DNA of 6,233 nucleotides. It comes from Candidatus Eiseniibacteriota bacterium. GTDB lineage: Bacteria > Eisenbacteria > RBG-16-71-46 > JAGVPR01. The stretch lies in NCBI GenBank assembly GCA_020052115.1, contig JAGVPR010000167.1, positions 1-6,233 on the forward strand, in the 5' to 3' direction. The notes below the pieces were generated by a model that was not told the origin of the DNA, searched no databases, and saw nothing but the letters and a program-made list of their open reading frames with translations. The position numbers and the translations under genes were made by a program. Every line of letters starts with the position of its first letter. Position 1 is the stretch's first letter. Below, piece after piece: positions 1-4,842 of this stretch.

Positions 1-1
1 G

Positions 2-535
2 GACGTCGGTGAGCCGGCGTCGCTGGCCGCTGCCGCGCTCTCCGTGGGCGAGCGCTTCGGTCACATAGATGTGCTGGTCGTGAACGCGGGGATCGCTCTC
101 TTTCGCTCGGTCGAGAAGACCTCGCCGGAGGAATGGAACGAGGTCCTGCGTACGAACCTGACCGGCGCCTTTCTCACGGTGCGGGCCGCGCTGCCGATCT
201 TCGCGGCCGACGGCGGCGACATCTTCACCATGGTCTCTGTGGCGGGACGCCGGCCGTTCCCCGAAAACGGCGCCTACTGCGCCTCGAAGCACGGCCTGCT
301 GGGCCTGAGCGATGTCCTCCGCGGCGAGCTTCGCCCGCGGCGGATTCGCGTGACGGCGCTCCTCCCGGGCGCCACCGACACGCCGCTCTGGGATGCGGTG
401 GACGCCGGGCGGGTCAACCGGTCGCGCATGATGCGCCCGGGGGCCGTCGCAGAGATGCTCGTGGCCGCGCTTCTGGCCGATCGTACAAGCACCGTCGAAT
501 GGATCCAGATGCAGCCGGCCGGGGGAAGCCTCTAG
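2..535 (+). CDS. Short-chain dehydrogenase/reductase (SDR), 3' part only
   Basis: This is the C-terminal 177 residues of a classical SDR, an NAD(P)(H)-dependent oxidoreductase of unknown substrate, probably cytosolic. The reading frame is open from base 2 to a TAG stop, so the gene begins outside the window; the GTG at 44 is internal. Numbering from the first full codon, the sequence shows the NAG motif (residues 28-30), the structural Asn of the tetrad (N52 in TNLTG), the catalytic Ser (S79 in VSVAG) and the YxxxK pair (Y92, K96). The opening DVGEPASL resembles the stretch after the third beta strand, so roughly 60-70 residues with the TGxxxGxG cofactor loop are missing. This fits a whole protein of about 240 residues. 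The family is secure, but the substrate cannot be told because the SDR C-terminal half varies. It converges on the minus-strand zinc-ribbon gene with 18 bases between the stop codons. Confidence 0.93.
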   Translation, partial: DVGEPASLAAAALSVGERFGHIDVLVVNAGIALFRSVEKTSPEEWNEVLRTNLTGAFLTVRAALPIFAADGGDIFTMVSVAGRRPFPENGAYCASKHGLLGLSDVLRGELRPRRIRVTALLPGATDTPLWDAVDAGRVNRSRMMRPGAVAEMLVAALLADRTSTVEWIQMQPAGGSL

Positions 536-536
536 G

Positions 537-555
537 GACGGCGCCGCGCGCCGTC
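537..555. terminator. GC-rich hairpin between converging genes
   Basis: A perfect inverted repeat is seen: GACGGCGC, loop CGC, GCGCCGTC (8 bp stem, 3-base loop). It begins one base after the TAG stop of the SDR gene and includes two bases of the stop codon of the zinc-ribbon gene on the other strand. Its place between two converging genes suggests a bidirectional terminator. Neither side has a clear T-tract, so it may be a pausing, Rho-assisted or 3'-end-protecting hairpin rather than a standard intrinsic terminator. Confidence 0.5.
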
Positions 556-748
556 AGTGCTTGTGCGGATCGAGCTTCTCGGCTCCGGGCAGCCGCCCCA
601 CGAGGCTCTGAGGATCGTGGATGAGGCCGGGGAGGCACTGCGGGCAGATGTGCCCGAGGCCGTCACGGTGGAGCACGGGGATCAACGGCACCTGACCCAC
701 GGGCCGCGAGCAGCCGATGCAGCGCACGGCGGTGTCGTCCTTGTCCAT
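554..748 (-). CDS. Small zinc-ribbon-like protein of unknown function
   Basis: This is a 64-residue protein with two CxxC knuckles, C10-I-G-C13 and C35-P-Q-C38, about 21 residues apart. Two histidines (H27, H33) lie between them. The arrangement is typical of a small zinc ribbon binding one zinc ion. No signal peptide or membrane segment is visible, so it is presumably cytosolic. The ATG at 748 is preferred because AAGGAGG lies four bases upstream; the GTG at 766 would add six residues and has no such site. It follows proS on the same strand after 45 bases, with no evident promoter between, so it is probably co-transcribed with proS. I do not recognise a named family. It may bind a nucleic acid or protein partner, but that is only inferred from the zinc-ribbon look. 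Confidence 0.72.
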   Translation of the reverse strand: MDKDDTAVRCIGCSRPVGQVPLIPVLHRDGLGHICPQCLPGLIHDPQSLVGRLPGAEKLDPHKH

Positions 749-752
749 GGTT

Positions 753-759
753 CCTCCTT
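753..759 (-). promoter_or_regulatory. Shine-Dalgarno site deciding the zinc-ribbon start
   Basis: On the minus strand the sequence reads AAGGAGG-AACC-ATG, a near-perfect ribosome binding site four bases before the ATG at 748. It lies inside the longer frame opened by the GTG at 766, and so argues for the shorter 64-residue protein. Confidence 0.7.
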
Positions 760-793
760 CGATCACGGCCGCATCGGGCCTGCCGACGGGTCG

Positions 794-2227
794 TCAGTAC
801 GCCTTCGCCCAGATCACCCGCGGACCCGTGCCCTTCGTCCCGCAAGCAGCGCAGGGTCCGGGATCATCCGGCGCCCCGAACGGGATCACGCGAATCGTGG
901 TCTTGAGACGCTCCTTCACGGACGCTTCGCACTCCGCGCCGCCGCACCAGCGAGCCCGGACGAAGCCGCCGTCGCCCGCGAAGATCTCCTCGAAGCGTTC
1001 ATGATCGTCCACCTCGAAAGTGTTCGCCTCGCGGAAATCCAGCGCGCGCTTGAGCAAAGACGCCTGGATTTCCTCGAGCAGCGCCGGCACGCCCTCGGCG
1101 AGCGCGGCCACGGGCATCGTCTGCTTGGCGCCGCCGTCTCGCCGCGCCAGCATCACGTGTCCCTTCTCGACGTCGCGCGGACCGATCTCGATCCGGAGCG
1201 GCACGCCCTTCTGCTCCCAATCGGCGTACTTCCACCCGGGCTTGTACTGGTCGCGCCAATCAATCTCGTAGAGAACCCGGCCGCGGAGCGCGGCCTCGAC
1301 ACCGACGGCGAATTCCGACACGCGGGCATGGTCCGCCTCGCTCGAATAGATCGGCACGACGACAACCTGCGTCGGCGCGATGCGCGGCGGCAGCACGAGT
1401 CCCTTGTCATCGCCATGCACCATCACGACGGCTCCGACGAGCCGCGTGCTCACACCCCATGACGTCTGCCAGACGTGCTGCATCTTCCCATCGCGATCCT
1501 GGTACTGGATCTCGAAAGCCTTCGCGAAGTTCTGGCCCAGATTGTGTGAAGTGCCCGCCTGCAGCGCCTTCCTGTCCTGCATCATCCCCTCGATCGCATA
1601 GGTGCGAACGGCGCCGGCGAATTTCTCCGAGTCGGTCTTGAGGCCGTGGATCACCGGAATCGCGAGCGTCTCCTGGGCGAAGGCGCGGTACACCTCGAGC
1701 ATCCGCAGCGTCTCTTCCTGGGCCTCCTCTTCGGAGGCATGGCAAGTGTGGCCTTCTTGCCACAGGAACTCCGTCGTCCGGAGGAACAGGCGCGTTCGCA
1801 TCTCCCATCGCACGACGTTCGCCCACTGGTTGAGAAGGAGCGGAAGGTCCCGGTAGCTCATGATCCACTTCGCGAACATCGCGTGCATGATCGTCTCGGA
1901 GGTCGGCCGGACGACCAGCGGCTCCTCGAGCTTCTTGCCGCCGGCATGCGTGACGACGGCGCACTCCGGAGCGAAACCCTCGACGTGCTCCGCCTCCTTG
2001 TGCAGGAAGCTCTCCGGGATGAACAGAGGAAAGTAGGCGTTCTTGTGGCCCGTGTCCTTGATCATCCGGTCGAGGATGCGCTGGATGTTCTCCCAGATGG
2101 CGTATCCGTTCGGCCGGATGACCATGCACCCCTTGACGGGGGAGTAGTCGGCCAGCTCGGCCTTCAGGACGACGTCGGTATACCAGCGTGAGTAGTCTTC
2201 GCTCCGAGGAGTGACCGCAAGCGACAT
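794..2227 (-). CDS. proS: Prolyl-tRNA synthetase, archaeal/eukaryotic-type (ProS type 3)
   Basis: This cytosolic enzyme charges tRNA-Pro with proline using ATP. The 477 residues are full length for the type 3 (short) form. Class II landmarks run in order: the motif 1 region around residues 35-75, the RPTSE substrate loop (108-112), motif 2 (about 139-163, VVRWEMRTR through FLWQEGHTCH), GTSHNLGQNF (225-234), and motif 3 (about 257-281, GVSTRLVGA then HGDDKGLVLPP). An anticodon-binding fold follows from about 286. The C-terminal domain has four likely zinc ligands, C428, C433, C459 and C462, and ends in the terminal Tyr usual for this type. There is no large insertion between motifs 2 and 3, so the editing domain of the common bacterial ProRS is absent. 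The ATG has AAGGAG five bases upstream. The downstream zinc-ribbon gene is probably in the same transcript. The assignment is very secure. Confidence 0.98.
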   Translation of the reverse strand: MSLAVTPRSEDYSRWYTDVVLKAELADYSPVKGCMVIRPNGYAIWENIQRILDRMIKDTGHKNAYFPLFIPESFLHKEAEHVEGFAPECAVVTHAGGKKLEEPLVVRPTSETIMHAMFAKWIMSYRDLPLLLNQWANVVRWEMRTRLFLRTTEFLWQEGHTCHASEEEAQEETLRMLEVYRAFAQETLAIPVIHGLKTDSEKFAGAVRTYAIEGMMQDRKALQAGTSHNLGQNFAKAFEIQYQDRDGKMQHVWQTSWGVSTRLVGAVVMVHGDDKGLVLPPRIAPTQVVVVPIYSSEADHARVSEFAVGVEAALRGRVLYEIDWRDQYKPGWKYADWEQKGVPLRIEIGPRDVEKGHVMLARRDGGAKQTMPVAALAEGVPALLEEIQASLLKRALDFREANTFEVDDHERFEEIFAGDGGFVRARWCGGAECEASVKERLKTTIRVIPFGAPDDPGPCAACGTKGTGPRVIWAKAY

Positions 2228-2271
2228 GAGAACTCCTTGTCAAGGGAACCGGGCGGACGCAGTTTCGTTGG

Positions 2272-2300
2272 AGTTTAGGGAGTTGCGCGCAGGATTGCAA
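2272..2300 (-). promoter_or_regulatory. Candidate proS promoter (-35/-10)
   Basis: On the minus strand TTGCAA (2300-2295) is followed after 17 bases by TAAACT (2277-2272). Each box matches the sigma-70 consensus at 4 of 6 positions. Transcription would start near 2265, giving a leader of about 37 bases that contains the AAGGAG ribosome site. The spacing and position are good, but the boxes are only partial matches. Confidence 0.45.
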
Positions 2301-2330
2301 GCGCACGCCCGCGGCCGAGGCGGGGCGCAC

Positions 2331-2360
2331 TTGCGCGGCAGCTCGCGCGCGGCCTAGAAT
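2331..2360 (+). promoter_or_regulatory. Candidate promoter of the holin-family gene
   Basis: TTGCGC (2331-2336) is followed by 18 bases and TAGAAT (2355-2360; 5 of 6 match to TATAAT). Transcription would start near 2367, about 21 bases before the ATG at 2388, leaving room for GGGAGG (2378-2383). The same design (TTGCGT, 18 bases, TAGAAT) recurs before the flippase gene, which strengthens both calls. Confidence 0.55.
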
Positions 2361-2387
2361 GCGTCCGGCACGAACACGGGAGGAACG

Positions 2388-2765
2388 ATGATCGGTTGGC
2401 TCGTCCGGTGGGTGGTGATGACCGTCGCCGTCATGATCGTCGCCAAGGTGTACCGCGGATTGAATGTGATCGGCTGGTGGGACGCCTTCCTCTCCGCGGT
2501 GCTCCTCTCGGTCGTCAACGCGTTCATCCGCCCGGTCGTCGTCGTCCTGACCCTGCCGATCAACATCATGACGCTCGGCCTCTTCACCCTGGTCATCAAC
2601 GCGCTGCTGCTTCTCCTCGTGGACGCGATCCTCCCGGGGCTTCGCGTGAGCGGATTCTGGGCGGCCGTTCTCGCATCGCTGTTCATCGGAATGCTGAGCT
2701 TCCTGATGAACGTGCTGATCGGCAGCGACGGACGCGTCGGCCGCATGAGGTGGGAGAGGAGGTAG
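2388..2765 (+). CDS. Phage-holin-family (DUF360/PF04020-like) membrane protein
   Basis: This 125-residue integral inner-membrane protein has four hydrophobic segments at about residues 4-20, 32-55, 60-82 and 89-111, then a short basic tail (RVGRMRWERR). The central stretch, VNAFIRPVVVVLTLPINIMT followed by LGLFTLVINALLLLL (43-77), carries the NA-x-RP, TLP and TLGLF-xxx-NA pattern of the widespread bacterial family annotated as phage holin family or DUF360. Members are common in ordinary chromosomes. Despite the name a lytic role is unproven, and the cellular function is not established. The start is supported by GGGAGG four bases upstream and a candidate promoter before it. The gene is a single-gene unit, divergent from proS and convergent with the transglycosylase gene. 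The family is secure; the function is unknown. Confidence 0.9.
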   Translation: MIGWLVRWVVMTVAVMIVAKVYRGLNVIGWWDAFLSAVLLSVVNAFIRPVVVVLTLPINIMTLGLFTLVINALLLLLVDAILPGLRVSGFWAAVLASLFIGMLSFLMNVLIGSDGRVGRMRWERR

Positions 2766-2794
2766 AGCGCGGCCGAGGTCTCGAGCGCAGCTCT
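2764..2794. terminator. Weak imperfect hairpin at convergent junction
   Basis: The 30 bases between the converging holin-family and transglycosylase genes can form AGAGCGC (2764-2770) against GCG (2785-2787) and CTCT (2791-2794), with a three-base bulge and a 14-base loop. There is no T-tract on either strand. The position suits a shared terminator, but the stem is imperfect. Confidence 0.22.
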
Positions 2795-2795
2795 C

Positions 2796-4187
2796 TTAGT
2801 CCTGCTGCGCGAATCCGTCGGAGGCGCCCGCCGGCAGGCGGAGCTTCTGGCCGGGGTATATGAGGTGCCGCCGCCCGACGCCGTTCATCGAGGCCAGGGC
2901 CCCGACGCTCGTCCCGAATCGCCTCGCGATCTGAGAGAGCGAGTCGCCGCGGCGGACTGTGTAGGTCGTGTGCCGCACCTGCTCGGCGTGAAGGCAGGTC
3001 TCCGGCAGCATCGCGTAGAGAGTGTCGGGATCGACCCCGGCGGACGTCGGCAGGCGAAGGACATAGCCGGCCGGGATGCGGCGCTGCCCGCGCAGCACCG
3101 GAGCGGCGACGGCCGGGTTCAGCGATCGGAAATCGTCCTCCGCCACGCCGTAGGTCTTCAGGATGTCCTTCACCGCCAGGAAGTGACGCGTCGGAACCTC
3201 CACGCAACGCACGGGCGCGAACGGCTCGATTCCCGGGAGCCTCTCCGGCGCCTTCTCGAGAATGCGGAGGACCGCGACGAATTCCGCGTAGAAGTTCCGC
3301 GAGGCGAAGCCGAACGCCCTCGAGTGGTACTTCGCGATGATCTCGCCGAGATCGCTCGAGCCGGTCGTCATGACGGCGCGCCGGATGCCGTTTTGTCCGT
3401 GGTTGTAAGACGTGATGGCGAGCGGCCAGTTTCCGAACTCGGTGTAGCTCTCGCGCAGGTACTGTGCGGCCGCCGCCGTGGCGCGGATCGGATCCCGGCG
3501 CTCGTCGAGGTCGTCGTTGACCGCAATGAAACGCCGGCCGGTCGAGCGCATGAACTGCCAGACCCCTGCCGCGCCCACCTTGGAATAGGCCGCGAAGTTG
3601 TACGAGGACTCCACGTGTGGAAGCGCTGCGATTTCCTGCGGGATCCCGTAGCCCGCGAGCGTCGCGCGGATGCCCGGCCCGTAGAGGCCCGACCGCCGGA
3701 CACCTGCGATGAACCGGCTGCGGAGGCCCGCCTGGGCCCGGATGCGGCCGGCCGCGGCTTTCCATTCGTCCGGTCCCCCGAGCGCGCGGGCGATCTCCAG
3801 AATCCGCTGATCCTCGTCGTCGAGTCCGGACGGCTCGGGGCCCTGGGCCGCGAAGCGGAGGAGGGTCTTTCGGATGCGTTCCGACTCCCTTGCCAGGCGC
3901 CTCCGGGCCGCCCTCGTCCCCGGGATCTCGCCGTCCACAACCTCCCAGATGACGTCGAGCCGCTCCTCGTCGTGGAGCAGCCACTGGTCTTGATCGTAGT
4001 GCGCGAAGATCTCGATCCAGAACTGCACAGGGACTTCGAGGGAGGGAGCGACGGGGAAGAGCGACCAATCCACCGGCGCGCCCGGCTCGAGGGCGAGGCA
4101 GGGGAGTGCGGCGAGGAGAATGGCGGCCGCCATGGACCCGGCGGCGAGTTGCTTGGCGTGGAGCGGCCAGGTCGGACGCCCGATCAT
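2796..4187 (-). CDS. Exported MltD-like lytic transglycosylase with LysM domain
   Basis: This enzyme likely cleaves peptidoglycan glycan strands non-hydrolytically, in the periplasm. Of 463 residues, about 1-33 look like a signal peptide: basic start, then hydrophobic AAAILLAALPCLA. The Pro before Cys argues against a lipobox, so Sec export with signal peptidase I cleavage near residues 32-33 is likelier. A long N-terminal region (about 52-165, beginning VPVQFWIEIFAHYDQDQW) precedes the family 1 SLT domain at roughly 170-300. The catalytic Glu is E193 in HVESSYN, followed by SKVGAAGVWQFM and later ITSYNHG. Residues 325-380 look like a degenerate LysM-type repeat (VPTRHFLAVKDI to RIPAGYVLRLP). 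A clear LysM (YTVRRGDSLSQIARRFGTS to YPGQKLRLP) sits at 409-452. The ATG has AGGAAGGG eight bases upstream. The family is secure. The name mltD is withheld because the architecture differs from the E. coli lipoprotein. Confidence 0.95.
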   Translation of the reverse strand: MIGRPTWPLHAKQLAAGSMAAAILLAALPCLALEPGAPVDWSLFPVAPSLEVPVQFWIEIFAHYDQDQWLLHDEERLDVIWEVVDGEIPGTRAARRRLARESERIRKTLLRFAAQGPEPSGLDDEDQRILEIARALGGPDEWKAAAGRIRAQAGLRSRFIAGVRRSGLYGPGIRATLAGYGIPQEIAALPHVESSYNFAAYSKVGAAGVWQFMRSTGRRFIAVNDDLDERRDPIRATAAAAQYLRESYTEFGNWPLAITSYNHGQNGIRRAVMTTGSSDLGEIIAKYHSRAFGFASRNFYAEFVAVLRILEKAPERLPGIEPFAPVRCVEVPTRHFLAVKDILKTYGVAEDDFRSLNPAVAAPVLRGQRRIPAGYVLRLPTSAGVDPDTLYAMLPETCLHAEQVRHTTYTVRRGDSLSQIARRFGTSVGALASMNGVGRRHLIYPGQKLRLPAGASDGFAQQD

Positions 4188-4203
4188 TCCGAGAACCCTT
4201 CCT

Positions 4204-4221
4204 CGGCGGCTGCTGCCGCCG
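4204..4221 (-). promoter_or_regulatory. Leader hairpin abutting the transglycosylase ribosome site
   Basis: On the minus strand CGGCGGC, loop AGCA, GCCGCCG forms a perfect 7-bp all-GC stem. Its 3' arm ends exactly where the candidate ribosome site AGGAAGGG (4203-4196) begins. It could tune translation of the transglycosylase, or act as a weak attenuator of read-through from the receiver gene, which stops 68 bases upstream of it. No T-tract follows. The structure is visible in the sequence; its role is inferred. Confidence 0.4.
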
Positions 4222-4251
4222 TGACGCGATGGAGATCCCTTGGTCGTCGCG

Positions 4252-4277
4252 AACGTAGCACGCTCATCAGGGACGGC
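4252..4277 (-). promoter_or_regulatory. Weak candidate promoter upstream of the transglycosylase
   Basis: On the minus strand TGC-TACGTT (-10 box at 4257-4252, with a TGn extension) has TTCGCC about 17 bases upstream, next to the receiver gene stop. Both boxes match the consensus poorly (about 3 of 6). The 102-base gap is long enough for a promoter, but co-transcription with the receiver gene is equally possible. Confidence 0.2.
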
Positions 4278-4289
4278 GAAGGTGATTCG

Positions 4290-4649
4290 TCAGGCGGCCT
4301 TTCGAAGAAGCATGGCGACCGCCGAGCGCAGCGGCGAGGAATCGCCCGACTTCATGACGTAGGCATCGGCGCCCCAGGAATTGAAGTCGTCCCGGTAGCA
4401 AGGACGTGCCGTGTGCACGAGGATCCGGGTGTGGCGACGCCGCTGCAGGATGTCGGTGAGAAGATCGAGGCCGCGGCGTCCGGGCACCTCCAGGTCGAGG
4501 ATCACGAGGTCTGCGTCGTTTCGGGAGAGCCACTCCAACGCGGAGTCGGCGTCCGGCACGGCGGACACGTCGTGCCCATCGTCAGCGAGCTCGGCGCGGC
4601 ACCGGCGAACCAGGTCCTTCTCATCATCCACAATCAGAATGCTCGACAT
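4290..4649 (-). CDS. Single-domain response regulator (receiver only)
   Basis: This 119-residue cytosolic receiver protein has no output domain. Visible landmarks are the acidic pair D8-D9 (ILIVDDE), the phospho-accepting D52 (LVILDLEVPG), T80 (LVHTAR) and K100 (DAYVMKS), so it should be phosphorylatable. The residue after the conserved Lys is Ser, not the usual Pro, as in a subset of stand-alone receivers. With no DNA-binding or enzymatic domain it probably acts by protein contact or as a phosphorelay intermediate. No histidine kinase gene is in the window, so it is an orphan here. The ATG at 4649 is chosen because GAGGAGGG lies five bases upstream and the protein then begins MSSILIVDDE, as is usual; a GTG at 4664 would add five residues. 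The transglycosylase gene follows after 102 bases on the same strand. Confidence 0.94.
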   Translation of the reverse strand: MSSILIVDDEKDLVRRCRAELADDGHDVSAVPDADSALEWLSRNDADLVILDLEVPGRRGLDLLTDILQRRRHTRILVHTARPCYRDDFNSWGADAYVMKSGDSSPLRSAVAMLLRKAA

Positions 4650-4654
4650 CACGG

Positions 4655-4662
4655 CCCTCCTC
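4655..4662 (-). promoter_or_regulatory. Shine-Dalgarno site deciding the receiver start
   Basis: On the minus strand GAGGAGGG-CCGTG-ATG places a strong ribosome site five bases before the ATG at 4649. The site overlaps the alternative GTG start at 4664-4662, which makes that longer start unlikely. Confidence 0.7.
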
Positions 4663-4806
4663 ACGCGAAGGGCGGAAAGGAGCGGCTGCCCGCCCGGGGT
4701 GGCATCTGTCCCTCGGATCGGTGAGGGGCGCCCACAACTTGAGGAGAATGGGGAAAGAGCCCCAGGACCCGGAGGATCCCGGTGGGGCCTCCCGGAGTCG
4801 GCCGTG

Positions 4807-4836
4807 TTGCGTCGTGGGCGGGGCCGCCGCTAGAAT
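4807..4836 (+). promoter_or_regulatory. Candidate flippase promoter, predicting a leaderless mRNA
   Basis: TTGCGT (4807-4812), 18 bases, then TAGAAT (4831-4836; 5 of 6 match to TATAAT). Only six bases (CGCCGC) separate the -10 box from the ATG at 4843, so transcription should start at or within a base or two of the start codon. No purine-rich ribosome site precedes the ATG, which agrees with leaderless translation. The boxes and spacing nearly copy those before the holin-family gene. Confidence 0.55.
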
Positions 4837-4842
4837 CGCCGC

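Noticed and set aside
557..1462. A 301-residue open frame on + antisense to proS and the zinc-ribbon gene.
   Set aside because: proS on the opposite strand is unmistakable, and this frame has no family resemblance. Its openness is explained by codon bias.
2238..2243. A perfect TTGACA on the minus strand just before proS.
   Set aside because: It lies about a dozen bases from the ATG and overlaps the ribosome site, so a -35 box there would start transcription inside the gene. The TTGCAA/TAAACT pair upstream fits better.
2388..4187. Holin-family protein next to a murein-cutting enzyme, resembling a phage lysis cassette.
   Set aside because: The genes converge rather than forming an operon, the holin-family name covers common chromosomal proteins, the transglycosylase has its own signal peptide and a housekeeping MltD-like layout, and no other phage gene is present.
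2865..4724. A 619-residue open frame on + lying opposite the transglycosylase and receiver genes.
   Set aside because: It spans two well-supported minus-strand genes and their intergenic gap, has Arg/Pro/Gly/Asp-rich low-complexity composition and no recognisable domain. It is the usual antisense artefact of high-GC coding DNA.
4650..4830. Search for a minus-strand promoter or a small gene in the divergent region before the receiver gene.
   Set aside because: I found no -10/-35 or sigma-54-type pair of useful quality and no short frame with a ribosome site. Only the palindrome GGGCGCCC (4726-4733) stands out, and it is unremarkable in GC-rich DNA.
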